The notes under the pieces are model-generated. The model was not told the origin of the DNA. It saw only the letters and a program-made list of their open reading frames with translations, and searched no databases. 64,000 nt of DNA. Origin: Polycyclovorans sp002706265. Lineage in GTDB: Bacteria; Pseudomonadota; Gammaproteobacteria; Nevskiales; Nevskiaceae. Each line of letters starts with the position of its first letter. Position 1 is the stretch's first letter. The stretch lies in the NCBI GenBank assembly GCA_963973915.1, contig CAXBBM010000005.1:62001-126000 (forward strand), written 5' to 3'. Of the stretch, positions 1 through 8,869 are shown one piece after another. A program made the translations under genes and the position numbers.

Positions 1-1
1 C

Positions 2-1333
2 GTGTTGATCACCAACGCCTGCGTCATCAATGAAGGCAAACAGTTCGACGCCGATGTCCTGATCGTGGGCGAACGCATCGAACGGATCGCGCCGCAGATC
101 AGCTGCCCTGCCGGCCACGCGGTGTACGACGCGAAGGGCCGGACGCTGATCCCCGGCATGATCGACGATCAGGTGCATTTCCGTGAGCCCGGCCTGACGC
201 ACAAGGGCAACCTGGCCACCGAGTCGGCGGCGGCCGTGGCGGGCGGCATCACCAGCGTGTTCGACATGCCGAACAACAACCCCACCATCACCACCCGCGA
301 GCGTCTGGCCGAAAAATACGCCATGGCGGCCGGGCGCATGCACAGCAACTACGCCTTCTACTTTGGCGCCGCCAACGACAACGCCGAAGAAGTCGCGCGG
401 CTGCAACCGGACGAAGCCTGTGCAGTGAAGGTGTTCATGGGCGCATCCACCGGCAATATGCTGGTGGATGATCCCACCACGCTGTCGGCGATCTTCTCGC
501 GCTCGAAGCTGATGGTGGTCACCCATTGCGAAGACACGCCCATGATCCTCGTCAACGAAGCCGCCGCGCGGGCGCGCTGGGGCGAGGACGTGCCGTTCGA
601 GCAGCACCCGCTGATCCGCTCCGAAGCGGCCTGCTACGCCTCGACCGAGCTGGCCGTGCGCCTGGCCAAGGAACACGGCGCGCGTCTGCACGTGCTGCAC
701 CTGACCACCGCCCGGGAACTGGCCTTCTTTGCGGCCGGCCCGGTGAAGGACAAGCAGATCACCGTGGAGGCCTGCGTCCATCACCTGTACTTCGATGAAC
801 GGGGCTATGCGACGCGCGGCGCCGACATCAAGTGCAACCCGGCGGTCAAGCGGGCCGAAGACCGCGTGGCGCTGGTCGCCGCAGTCAAGGCCGGCATCAT
901 CGACGTGGTCGCCACCGACCATGCGCCGCACACCCGTGAAGAGAAAGACCGCAGCTATTTCAAGGCGCCGTCCGGCCTGCCGCTGGTGCAGCACGCACTG
1001 CCGATGCTGCTCACCCTGGCGGCGCGGGGCGAACTCAGTCTGTTCGACGTCGTGGAACGCACCAGCCACAACGTGGCGCGGTTGTTCGGCGTGCAGGAGC
1101 GCGGCTTCATCCGCGAGGGCGCCTACGCCGACCTGGCGCTGATCGACCCTGACCAGTCGTTCCGCGTCACCCGCGACAGCGTGCGCTACCACTGCGGATG
1201 GTCACCGCTGGAAGGCGACACCCTCACCGGCCAGGTGGAAGCCACCTGGGTCAATGGCGAGAAGGTGTACGACGGCGGTGTGCTGCAGCCGGCGCCCAAG
1301 GGTCAGCGACTGCGCTTCGCCTCACGCTTCTAG
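2..1333 (+). CDS. pyrC: Dihydroorotase (amidohydrolase family)
   Basis: Predicted to interconvert N-carbamoyl-aspartate and dihydroorotate in cytoplasmic pyrimidine synthesis. The 443-residue protein has the amidohydrolase layout: a metal motif near residues 55-61 (DDQVHFR), a likely carboxylated lysine at K143 (AVKVFMGAS), histidines H175 (VVTHCED) and H233 (VLHLTT), and the catalytic aspartate D306 (ATDHAPH). The usual HxH motif reads QxH here (Q57, H59). As I recall, one DHOase subfamily carries this change, so I do not read it as inactivation. The start used is a GTG at the window edge; no upstream sequence is visible, so the true start may lie further 5'. A LuxR-type regulator follows after 9 bases. 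Confidence 0.88.
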   Translation: MLITNACVINEGKQFDADVLIVGERIERIAPQISCPAGHAVYDAKGRTLIPGMIDDQVHFREPGLTHKGNLATESAAAVAGGITSVFDMPNNNPTITTRERLAEKYAMAAGRMHSNYAFYFGAANDNAEEVARLQPDEACAVKVFMGASTGNMLVDDPTTLSAIFSRSKLMVVTHCEDTPMILVNEAAARARWGEDVPFEQHPLIRSEAACYASTELAVRLAKEHGARLHVLHLTTARELAFFAAGPVKDKQITVEACVHHLYFDERGYATRGADIKCNPAVKRAEDRVALVAAVKAGIIDVVATDHAPHTREEKDRSYFKAPSGLPLVQHALPMLLTLAARGELSLFDVVERTSHNVARLFGVQERGFIREGAYADLALIDPDQSFRVTRDSVRYHCGWSPLEGDTLTGQVEATWVNGEKVYDGGVLQPAPKGQRLRFASRF

Positions 1334-1342
1334 GGCCGCCCG

Positions 1343-2272
1343 ATGGCTGATCTTGACCGGCTGATTCATCAGCTCTACCGCGCCGTGGCCCTGGAACCGG
1401 ACTGGGACCGCGCCCGCATTTCGGCGCTGCGCGAATGGGTGGCCTGGGGCCAGGCGCACAGCGCCTTCTGGCTCACCGGCACCGTGGGGCAGCACCCGCA
1501 CAAACCCGTGATCACCGCGACCCACCCGGTCGCTGACCCCCTGATCCGGGCGCTGACCGACCTCGACCTGAGCCCGACCCCGCGCGGCACCTGGCTCGAC
1601 AGACTGCCCCCGGCGCTGAGCGACGCTGCCGGCGTGGCGACGCGCGGTTATCTCATCGACCTGCACCACCGCGACACGCAACTGACCAGCCGTCTGCTGA
1701 TCCGCTACTCGGGCGCGGCGCCGTTCAATGCCGAGGTACTGAGTCACGCGGCCGGCCATTTGATTGAAGCCGGCACGCTGGCGCTGGACCTGCTGCTGGC
1801 CCGCGACGGCTGGCTGGTCGCCATGGGCCGCACGGCCCGGGGTGCCGGCGCGCTGGTCGATGCCTCGGGGGTCTATTACGCCGTCAGTCCCACCTTCACC
1901 CGACTGATTGCCGAGCACTTTCCGCAGCACGCCGCGGCCGGACAACTGCCGGTCCCGCTCGACGAGGGCGCGCTGGGCGCCCACAAAGTCTTCGCTCTGG
2001 GCAGTCTGCAGGCGCGCGCCTCGCCGCAGGGTCCGCTGTGGCTGATGCACCTGCGCGCGGCGCTGCCCATCGACAAGCTCTCCCCGCGCGAGCAGGAAGT
2101 GGCGCGTCATCTGTCAGAAGGCAAAACCTTCAAGCGCATCGCCCAGCAACTGGGGCTGTCGCCGTCAACCGTCGCCAATCACAGTGCCTCGATCTACCGC
2201 AAGCTCGGCGTGTACCGCCGGGAAGAGCTGATCAGCCAAGTGCGCACCGACGCCACTCGAAAACCCGCCTGA
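1343..2272 (+). CDS. LuxR-type transcriptional regulator
   Basis: The 309-residue protein has a C-terminal LuxR/GerE helix-turn-helix at about residues 242-300, including KLSPREQEVARHL and the recognition segment STVANHSASIYRKLGV. The first 230 residues match no sensor domain I recognise. There is no response-regulator receiver domain and no obvious autoinducer-binding signature. It lies 9 bases after the dihydroorotase and about 40 bases before two small unknown genes on the same strand, so it may be co-transcribed with or regulate them. The DNA-binding role is secure from the HTH; the ligand and targets are unknown. Confidence 0.82.
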   Translation: MADLDRLIHQLYRAVALEPDWDRARISALREWVAWGQAHSAFWLTGTVGQHPHKPVITATHPVADPLIRALTDLDLSPTPRGTWLDRLPPALSDAAGVATRGYLIDLHHRDTQLTSRLLIRYSGAAPFNAEVLSHAAGHLIEAGTLALDLLLARDGWLVAMGRTARGAGALVDASGVYYAVSPTFTRLIAEHFPQHAAAGQLPVPLDEGALGAHKVFALGSLQARASPQGPLWLMHLRAALPIDKLSPREQEVARHLSEGKTFKRIAQQLGLSPSTVANHSASIYRKLGVYRREELISQVRTDATRKPA

Positions 2273-2315
2273 ACCCGCGTCAGCGCGACGCACCTCACTT
2301 CGCACGGAATCCTGC

Positions 2316-2549
2316 ATGGCCCAAACACACTCCACCGCGCTTGCCTCCCTGGCCCGCCAGCTCGGCAGACCGCCGCGAGACGTCGCGTTTCTTGAGGCGC
2401 TGGACGATGCCGCCCGCCAACAACTGACGCGCGACATCGAACATGCCCAGTCGCTGCACGCGCAGTCGTTGCGCGACGCGATGGAGGGCGCGCTGAACCA
2501 GCTGCCCCGGCTGCTGCGCATTCCCATTCGCACGCTGTTCGGGCTGTAA
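2316..2549 (+). CDS. Small conserved-looking protein of unknown function
   Basis: This 77-residue, probably helical, soluble protein has no signal peptide or recognisable domain. Its body resembles the N-terminus of the next gene product. Both have an LARxL start, an L-x-x-LD-x-A segment, a QL-R segment and a final RL(L/I)P. I infer that the two share a domain of about 60 residues. The stop lies only 7 bases before the next start, so the two are probably translated from one mRNA. No function is assigned. Confidence 0.6.
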   Translation: MAQTHSTALASLARQLGRPPRDVAFLEALDDAARQQLTRDIEHAQSLHAQSLRDAMEGALNQLPRLLRIPIRTLFGL

Positions 2550-2556
2550 CCGCACC

Positions 2557-3336
2557 ATGGACCGCCCCACCGAACTCCGCCGCCTGGCCCGGCTGCTGCA
2601 TCGCGACACCGACGCGCTGGACTACCTGGCCCCACTCGATGCCGCGCACCTCATGCAGTTGCGACGACTGCTGCAAGAGGCGTTCATCGAGCGCTTCGCC
2701 GGCACCTTCAAGCGCCTGGCGGCAGGGGGCCGCCTGATTCCTGACGCGCTCAATGCCAAGCTGTGTACCGGTGTGTTTGGCCCGGCACTGACGGCCAACC
2801 TGTCGTACTTCACGCCCATCGACCAGGCCGTGCGGCTGGCCAAACATTTCGATGATGATTTTCTGACCGATACGGCGCGTCATCAGGTGCCCGAGCGCGC
2901 GCAGGCGCTGTTGGCGGCGCTGCCGGTGGAGATCATGCGCGGCGTCACGCGCAAGTTACTGGCGGCCCAAGAGTTCGCGATCATGGGCGGCTTCACCGAT
3001 TACCTGCCCGAAGACAAGGCACTGGTGCTGGTCAAGGAGATTCACGGGCCCGCCGAGCGGCTGCGCGTGTCGGCCTACGCACAGCGCAAGGACCGCATTG
3101 CCCGCATCATGGCCCAGCTTGACGACGATGCCGTGGCCGCGCAGATCGCCGCCGCCGCGGCCGAACCCGAGTTGATGCACGAGGTGGTCCTGACGCTGGC
3201 GGAAATGCCCGCACCCGAGCAGCAGCGCATGGCGCGCATCAGCGACCGCGTCGATCCCGCATTGCGGGGCGCCCTCAAGGCGCAGCTCGCGGCGGACCCG
3301 ATCGCACCGCGCATGTCGGCTTATTTCGAGGCGTGA
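2557..3336 (+). CDS. Unknown protein sharing an N-terminal domain with the preceding gene
   Basis: This 259-residue protein is predicted soluble and mostly helical, with no signal peptide, membrane segment or known catalytic motif. Residues 1-65 resemble the small protein encoded just upstream. The rest is unique in this window and contains several helical segments rich in Ala, Leu and Arg. Because the two genes are 7 bases apart and related, an intragenic duplication or a paired-subunit arrangement is plausible. About 190 bases without a clear gene follow. I do not recognise the family. Confidence 0.65.
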   Translation: MDRPTELRRLARLLHRDTDALDYLAPLDAAHLMQLRRLLQEAFIERFAGTFKRLAAGGRLIPDALNAKLCTGVFGPALTANLSYFTPIDQAVRLAKHFDDDFLTDTARHQVPERAQALLAALPVEIMRGVTRKLLAAQEFAIMGGFTDYLPEDKALVLVKEIHGPAERLRVSAYAQRKDRIARIMAQLDDDAVAAQIAAAAAEPELMHEVVLTLAEMPAPEQQRMARISDRVDPALRGALKAQLAADPIAPRMSAYFEA

Positions 3337-3522
3337 GCCAGCCCTTGGTCTGGGTTGCGGCCTCACCCGCCGAGGCCAGGGGCCGCGTGTTGGCCCAAAA
3401 AAGGGCGAAGAGCACTTGCGCGCTCTCCGCCAGTCCCAGCCATCTCGCTCGCCCACAGGGCTGACAGTGCCCATACCCTTCTCGTGCGTGCATGGATGCA
3501 GATGCGCGGCCCAGGACCGCTG

Positions 3523-4605
3523 ATGCGCTGGCTGGCGCCGCTGCTGCTGCTGCTGGTGATGCTCAGCGGCTGTGGCAAGGTCGGGTACTACCTGCATCTG
3601 GCCGAAGGGCAATGGCAGTTGAGCGCGGCCCGAACCCCCATCGGCAAGGTCATTGCCGCGCCCGAAACGCCCGCCGGGCTTGCGGCCGCGCTGCGCGACG
3701 TGCGCGACGTCAGGGCCTTTGCCATCGACACGCTCGCGCTGCCGGACAACGGCAGCTACACCCACTACGTCGATCTGCACCGCGACTACGTGGTGTGGAA
3801 CGTGATGGCGGCACCCGCCTATTCCCTGGAGGCGCGGGAGACCTGTCACTGGTTCGTCGGCTGCCTCGCGTACCGGGGCTACTTCGCGCAGGCGCGCGCA
3901 GAGGCCGAAGTGGCGCGCCTCAGCGCCGAAGGCTGGGACGCCATGGTCTCGCCGGTGCCCGCCTATTCGACGCTCGGCAAATTTCGTGACCCGGTGCTCA
4001 ACACCATGCTGCGCGGCGGTGTGGCCGCATTGCTGGGCACCGTGATTCACGAGATGACGCACGAGCGCCTGTTCGTGCCCGGTGATACCGCTTTCAACGA
4101 GAGCTACGCCAGCTTTGTGGAACACGAAGGGCTGCGCCAGTGGCGCGCCGCCCGCGACCGCGCGCCCGACGCCCAGGAGGCCATGCTGGCGCGCCGGCGG
4201 CGCCAGTTCGTGGGCCTGGTGCTGGACACCCGCGAACAACTGGCCCGGGACTACGCCGCCCATGCGGGCGACCCCGCGGCACTGGCCGCCGCCAAACACG
4301 CGGCCTTCGATGCGTTGCGCCAACGCTATCGCCACCTCCGCGATCAGGACTGGGGCGGCTGGACCGGCTACGACGCGTGGTTCGACCGGCCGCTCAACAA
4401 CGCCCACCTGCTGCCATTCGGCCTGTATGACCAATGGGTGCCCGCCTTTGCCGCCCTGTTCGACCGCGTTGCGGGCGATTGGCCCGCGTTTCACACCGCC
4501 GTGGAGCGGCTGGCACAGCTGCCGCCCGACGCCCGCCACGCAAGATTGGCGCAGTTGCTAGCATCCTCGCCATGCACGGCGTCCAACGATCAGGAGTGTG
4601 GCTGA
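3523..4605 (+). CDS. Putative lipoprotein aminopeptidase (HExxH metallopeptidase)
   Basis: The protein begins with a lipoprotein signal ending VMLSGC, so it is probably anchored in the envelope. An HEMTHE zinc-binding motif near residue 176 and a downstream NESYASFVEHEG segment, which could supply the third zinc ligand, match the 'putative aminopeptidase' family of bacterial lipoproteins (Pfam Aminopep). I chose the ATG at 3523 because an AGGA lies 6 bases upstream and it starts directly at the signal peptide. In-frame ATGs at 3496 and 3502 are alternatives. Length is about 360 residues. The next gene overlaps its 3' end by 34 bases, suggesting translational coupling. The substrate is unknown. 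Confidence 0.75.
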   Translation: MRWLAPLLLLLVMLSGCGKVGYYLHLAEGQWQLSAARTPIGKVIAAPETPAGLAAALRDVRDVRAFAIDTLALPDNGSYTHYVDLHRDYVVWNVMAAPAYSLEARETCHWFVGCLAYRGYFAQARAEAEVARLSAEGWDAMVSPVPAYSTLGKFRDPVLNTMLRGGVAALLGTVIHEMTHERLFVPGDTAFNESYASFVEHEGLRQWRAARDRAPDAQEAMLARRRRQFVGLVLDTREQLARDYAAHAGDPAALAAAKHAAFDALRQRYRHLRDQDWGGWTGYDAWFDRPLNNAHLLPFGLYDQWVPAFAALFDRVAGDWPAFHTAVERLAQLPPDARHARLAQLLASSPCTASNDQECG

Positions 4606-5117
4606 GTCTGCTGCTGGTCTGCGCCTGCGCGGGTCCGGTCGTGGTGCGGGGCGACACCGAAGCCAAACGCGACGTCATCACCTACATCGACCGCCTGCTT
4701 GGCCGTGAGCAGGGCGATGGCTGGGCCCGCACCGGCCAGTACTTCGCCTGGGGGTTCGATTTCAGCCGTGACGGCTGCACGCTCAACATGACCCGCCGCG
4801 AACTGACCGGCTCACGGGTGTTGCGCCAGACCATTCCGCTGGATCGCACGCGCCCCGGCTGGGACGGCGGCAGCAGCGTGCTGTTCGCCTGCGATCACGG
4901 CAACGCCTGCATCGCCACGCTGCATGAGGGGGTGGGTCTGCGCGACGAATACGCCGCCCGGCAGACCCGCGTGTTCACCCCCGACCCGCACGACCTGCCC
5001 AAGCTGGCCGACGCCTTCACCGAGCTGAAGCGCCTCTGCGACGACCCCTATCGGCTGCCGCCGCAAGGCCCGGCCTTTCCGCGCGGGCAGGATTTCTCCG
5101 GCGGCGCCTACCAGTAA
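4572..5117 (+). CDS. Exported protein of unknown function
   Basis: The predicted protein has 181 residues. Its N-terminal hydrophobic stretch is followed by VCACAG, which could be a signal peptidase I site or a poor lipobox, so export is likely. No domain is recognised. Four or more cysteines in the mature part (for example DGCTLN, FACDHGNAC) could form disulfides in the periplasm. The gene starts inside the end of the upstream metallopeptidase gene and runs 10 bases into the 3' end of the convergent hydrolase gene. The start at 4572 is inferred from the signal peptide. Confidence 0.6.
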   Translation: MHGVQRSGVWLSLLLVCACAGPVVVRGDTEAKRDVITYIDRLLGREQGDGWARTGQYFAWGFDFSRDGCTLNMTRRELTGSRVLRQTIPLDRTRPGWDGGSSVLFACDHGNACIATLHEGVGLRDEYAARQTRVFTPDPHDLPKLADAFTELKRLCDDPYRLPPQGPAFPRGQDFSGGAYQ

Positions 5118-6058
5118 ACCGTTTCGCCCGGCGCCGGAACGCGGAACGCATCGGCGGGCAATCCGGCGGCGTCCAACGCCCGGGCCAGCCAGCGCGGCGG
5201 CTCGTCCAGAGGCTCGATCGTCAGCCGGAACGTGCCCCAGTGCATGGCCAGCGACAGCCTGCTGCCCACCTCCTGGTGGATTTTCACCGCCTCGTCGGGG
5301 TCGACGTGCACCGGGCGCATGAAGCTGCGCGGGGCGTACGCGCCGATGGGCAGCAGCGACAGATCGATGGGCGCAAAGCGCCGGCCGATCTCGGCGAAGT
5401 CGGGGGAGTAGCCGGTGTCGCCGGCAAAGAACAGCTTGCGCCCGTCCGCCTCGAAGACGAAGCCCGCCCACAGCCGGCGGTTGCGATCGCGCAGGCCGCG
5501 CCCCGAGAAATGCTGCACCGGCACGGCCGTCACGCTGAACCCGCGACGCCGGTGCTGCGCCCACCAGTCCAGCTCGGTCACGCTGCGACAGCCCAGCGCC
5601 GCCAGCAGCGCGGCGTGCCCCAGGGGGGCAATGACGGTGGGGTCGTGCGCCTCGGCCAGCGCACGCAGGGTGGGCGCGTCCAGGTGGTCGTAGTGATCGT
5701 GTGACAGCAGCACCACGTCAATCGGCGGCAGATTGGCCAGGTCGATGGCCGGGGGAATCAAGCGCTCCGGGCCGGCAAAGCCGAACGGCGAGGCCCGGGG
5801 CGACAGGTGCGGGTCGGTGAGAATGTTCAGCCCGTCCAGCTGCACCAGATAGGTTGCGTGCCCCAGCCAGGTGGCGGTGGGCACCGAGCGGTTGCCGCGC
5901 AGAAAGCTCAGGTCGGCGCGCTGCACCATCGGGGGTTCGCCCGTGGGCCGGCTGCGCGCCCATTCCCACAGAAACGATGCCAGCCCCGAGCCGCCGTGGC
6001 GGTCGCGGCTGTGCGGGTTGCGATAACCCCTGGGTCGGTGGTGGGCGGGCGCAGACAT
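5108..6058 (-). CDS. Metallo-beta-lactamase-fold hydrolase (NAPE-PLD/UlaG-like)
   Basis: The protein carries the metallo-beta-lactamase zinc motif HxHxDH (SHDHYDHLD), a FAGDTGYS segment and a late histidine (LAMHWGTF). It also has a TWLGHATYLVQ start to the fold and a PVQHFSGRG segment. These features are characteristic of the family around N-acyl-phosphatidylethanolamine phospholipase D and other UlaG-like hydrolases. It is probably a soluble hydrolase of about 316 residues; the substrate cannot be told from sequence. ATGs at 6058 and 6064 are equally possible starts; both keep the conserved region, which begins much later. It is convergent with the upstream exported-protein gene and divergent from cysS. 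Confidence 0.8.
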   Translation of the reverse strand: MSAPAHHRPRGYRNPHSRDRHGGSGLASFLWEWARSRPTGEPPMVQRADLSFLRGNRSVPTATWLGHATYLVQLDGLNILTDPHLSPRASPFGFAGPERLIPPAIDLANLPPIDVVLLSHDHYDHLDAPTLRALAEAHDPTVIAPLGHAALLAALGCRSVTELDWWAQHRRRGFSVTAVPVQHFSGRGLRDRNRRLWAGFVFEADGRKLFFAGDTGYSPDFAEIGRRFAPIDLSLLPIGAYAPRSFMRPVHVDPDEAVKIHQEVGSRLSLAMHWGTFRLTIEPLDEPPRWLARALDAAGLPADAFRVPAPGETVYW

Positions 6059-6153
6059 GGGCATCCAGCATAGCAACGCCCATGGGCACACCGGCGGCCC
6101 CGATATCGACCGGGAGCGGTATGCTTCGCCGTCATTTTTTTCGCAGCCTTCGC

Positions 6154-7524
6154 ATGCAGCTTTACAACACGCTGAGCGGCAACAAGACCCCGTTCGTCCC
6201 GCAGGACGCCAACCGCGTCACCGTGTATGTCTGCGGCCCCACGGTGTACAGCTACGCGCACATCGGCAACGCGCGTCCGGCGGTGGTGTTCGACGTGCTC
6301 ACCCGCTGGCTGCGCCGTCGTTATCCGCAGGTGGTGTATGTCCGCAACATCACCGACATCGACGACAAGATCAACGCCGCCGCGGTCAAAGAAGGCGTCG
6401 ACATTCGCACCATCACCGACCGCTACGCTGCGGCCTACCACGAAGACCTCGCGGCGCTGGGCGTGGCCCTGCCCGACCTGGAGCCGCGCGTCACCGAGCA
6501 CCTGCCGCAGATCATCGACATGATCGGCCGGCTGATCGGCAGCGGTCACGCCTACGCGGCAGAGGGTCATGTGCTGTTCCACACCCGCAGCTTCGCCGAC
6601 TACGGCGCCCTGTCGCGCCGCGACGCAGAAAGCCTGCAGGCCGGCGCCCGGGTTGAAGTGGCGCCCTACAAGAAAGACCCCGGCGATTTCGTGCTGTGGA
6701 AACCCTCTACCGAGGCGCAACCCGGCTGGGATTCTCCCTGGGGCCGCGGCCGCCCCGGCTGGCACATCGAATGCTCGGCCATGGCCGAAGCGCTGCTCGG
6801 GGACACCCTCGACATTCACGGCGGCGGCCACGACCTGGTGTTTCCGCATCACGAGAACGAGATTGCGCAAAGCCGCTGCGCGCACGGCGGCGCGCCCTTC
6901 GCCCGCTACTGGGTGCACAACGGCTTCGTCAACGTCAACGCCGAAAAGATGAGCAAGTCCATCGGCAACGTGCTGCTGGTGCGCAAGCTGCTGGAACAGG
7001 GGCCGGGCGAGGCCATCCGTCTGGTGCTGCTCACCGCGCATTACCGCCAGCCGCTGGACTGGACCGACGCGGTCATTCCCGAGGCCAACAAGAAGCTGGA
7101 CCGTCTGTACGGTGCCCTGCGCAGCCTGGCCGACGTGCCCGCGGCAGCCGATGCGGGCCTGCCCGAGTCGGTTGCCGCCGCCCTGGACGACGACCTGAAC
7201 ACGCCGCAGGCGCTGGCCGCGCTGTTCGAGCTGGCGCGTGATGCCAACAAGGCCACCGACCCCGCCGACAAAGCCCGCATCAAGGCTCAGCTCCAGGCCG
7301 CCGGCGATGCCCTGGGCCTGTTGCAGATGGGACACGAACAATGGTTTGCCGGTGGCGCCGAGGTCGACGGCCTGTCCGCAGAGGCCGAAGCCCTGCTGGA
7401 CGAACGTGCCGCGGCCCGTGCGGCCAGGGACTGGGCGGGGTCAGACCGTCTGCGCGACCAGCTCAAAGCCCTGGGTGTGGCGGTCGAAGACGGCAAGGAC
7501 GGGCAGCGCTGGCGGCGGCTCTAG
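6154..7524 (+). CDS. cysS: Cysteinyl-tRNA synthetase
   Basis: This enzyme charges tRNA-Cys with cysteine using ATP. The class I signatures are clear: a HIGN motif (YSYAHIGNARP) near the N-terminus and KMSKS (EKMSKSIGN) in the second half. The zinc-site residues of CysRS are visible as CGPTVY, IECSAMA and HHENE. Length is 456 residues, close to the E. coli enzyme (461). The frame is open far upstream, but the ATG at 6154 (MQLYNTLSG) gives the standard N-terminus. The gene is divergent from the hydrolase gene upstream. Confidence 0.97.
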   Translation: MQLYNTLSGNKTPFVPQDANRVTVYVCGPTVYSYAHIGNARPAVVFDVLTRWLRRRYPQVVYVRNITDIDDKINAAAVKEGVDIRTITDRYAAAYHEDLAALGVALPDLEPRVTEHLPQIIDMIGRLIGSGHAYAAEGHVLFHTRSFADYGALSRRDAESLQAGARVEVAPYKKDPGDFVLWKPSTEAQPGWDSPWGRGRPGWHIECSAMAEALLGDTLDIHGGGHDLVFPHHENEIAQSRCAHGGAPFARYWVHNGFVNVNAEKMSKSIGNVLLVRKLLEQGPGEAIRLVLLTAHYRQPLDWTDAVIPEANKKLDRLYGALRSLADVPAAADAGLPESVAAALDDDLNTPQALAALFELARDANKATDPADKARIKAQLQAAGDALGLLQMGHEQWFAGGAEVDGLSAEAEALLDERAAARAARDWAGSDRLRDQLKALGVAVEDGKDGQRWRRL

Positions 7525-7602
7525 GCCCCTGGCGGCCGGCCTCGGGGGTCATCGCATTCTGGAGGGAGATTGCGGCTTGCCGGACGGTCCTGTTCTGCCA
7601 AG

Positions 7603-8835
7603 ATGGGCCCCATGCCTCGCCCCGCTCCCCTGGAAGATCCGCACCTGCTGCTCAGCGAAACAGACCTTCGCCGGGCGCGCCGGTCGATGTGGCGTCGCCT
7701 GACCTTCAACGCGCCGCTGGAGCGGGCGTATCGCGCCTCGCAGGGCCGTCGGTATCGCACGCCCAGAACGCTGTTGTTCGGTCTGGCGGCACTGTCGTTT
7801 CTGATTGCCCCCATGCTGAACAAGGCGCTTTTTCAGGCAGACCCGGAAACCGTTCCGATGCTGCTGTTCATCCAGCTGGCGTGGGCGCTGCCGGTGCTTG
7901 GCCTGGGCGCCCTCGCGCCCTGGCTGGCCCTGAGCCGCTCTGCGCACAACGCGATCAACATGGCCGGCTGCCTGACACTCTGGGCCAGTTGCTACGCCCA
8001 GCTTTACCTGACGCAACTGGGATGGATGACGTTTCCCCTGCACATGGTGAATTTCACGGTGGTGGCGGTGGCGGTGTTCGGCGGCTTCCGCGCGCGGCTG
8101 ATGGTTGTGGGCGGCAGCCTGACCATGGCGCTCAGCCTGATCACGGTGATCCACTTCGACCGGCCTGATGGCGACCCTGATCGCTTGTTCGCCTATGAAA
8201 CGGCCTATTTGTGGCTGATTGGCATCGGCGGCGCGGTGACGACCGACCTGCTCAATCGCGAAGGCTGGCTTTACCGCGCGCAGATTCGGCTGCTGTCGCG
8301 CACCGATGCCCTGAGCGGGCTGCTGACCCGCGGCGCCTTCGATGAGCATTACCGCCGGGTGATTGCCGCAGCGAGCCGCGAACAGCGGCATGTGGCCGTG
8401 GCACTGATCGACCTCGATCACTTCAAGACATTCAATGACCGCTACGGGCACCTCAAGGGCGATGAAGTGCTCACCCAGACCGGCACCGCCCTGCTGTCGG
8501 TGGAGGGCGGGCGGCCACTGGACCTGCGGGCGCGCTACGGCGGCGAGGAGTTCATCGCGGTCTGGTACGACGTTCAGCCCGATGACCTTGAGGTGATGGG
8601 CCAGCGCTTCCTGAATGCCATCCGATGTGTGGATATAAGGATAGAAAAGCACGGCGAGCGCATCCCCGTGACCGCCAGCATCGGCATTGCGGCGGGCATT
8701 CCGACGCGCCGCGGCGGCGATGCGCTGATCGAGGCCGCCGACCGGCAGCTGTATGCCGCAAAGGCGGCAGGGCGCAATTGCATGCAGGCGGTGGTCCTGA
8801 CCGCCGACGGCGCGCCACTGCAGCACAACGCCTGA
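7603..8835 (+). CDS. Membrane-bound diguanylate cyclase (GGDEF protein)
   Basis: The N-terminal half has about six membrane helices (residues ~40-225) with no recognised sensor domain. The C-terminal half is a GGDEF domain. The active-site loop is GGEEF (RYGGEEF). An RxxD inhibitory site (RPLD) sits exactly five residues before it. The metal/substrate segment LIDLDHFKTFNDRYGH is intact. It should therefore make cyclic di-GMP and be product-inhibited. I use the ATG at 7603. A TTG at 7570 preceded by GGAGGGA and an ATG at 7612 are alternatives. It is convergent with the RND permease gene. Confidence 0.88.
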   Translation: MGPMPRPAPLEDPHLLLSETDLRRARRSMWRRLTFNAPLERAYRASQGRRYRTPRTLLFGLAALSFLIAPMLNKALFQADPETVPMLLFIQLAWALPVLGLGALAPWLALSRSAHNAINMAGCLTLWASCYAQLYLTQLGWMTFPLHMVNFTVVAVAVFGGFRARLMVVGGSLTMALSLITVIHFDRPDGDPDRLFAYETAYLWLIGIGGAVTTDLLNREGWLYRAQIRLLSRTDALSGLLTRGAFDEHYRRVIAAASREQRHVAVALIDLDHFKTFNDRYGHLKGDEVLTQTGTALLSVEGGRPLDLRARYGGEEFIAVWYDVQPDDLEVMGQRFLNAIRCVDIRIEKHGERIPVTASIGIAAGIPTRRGGDALIEAADRQLYAAKAAGRNCMQAVVLTADGAPLQHNA

Positions 8836-8869
8836 GCTGCGCGCTGGCGCCGGTGGTCTCCGGCTGGCG

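Noticed and set aside
3359..3396. Terminator between the unknown gene and the metallopeptidase
   Set aside because: Two short stems are present, but the run after the second is A, not T, on the transcribed strand, so no intrinsic terminator can be claimed.
2956..4539. Long antisense open frame (527 codons)
   Set aside because: It lies opposite well-supported genes, is rich in Arg, Gly, His and Gln, and has no motif. It is a high-GC shadow frame.
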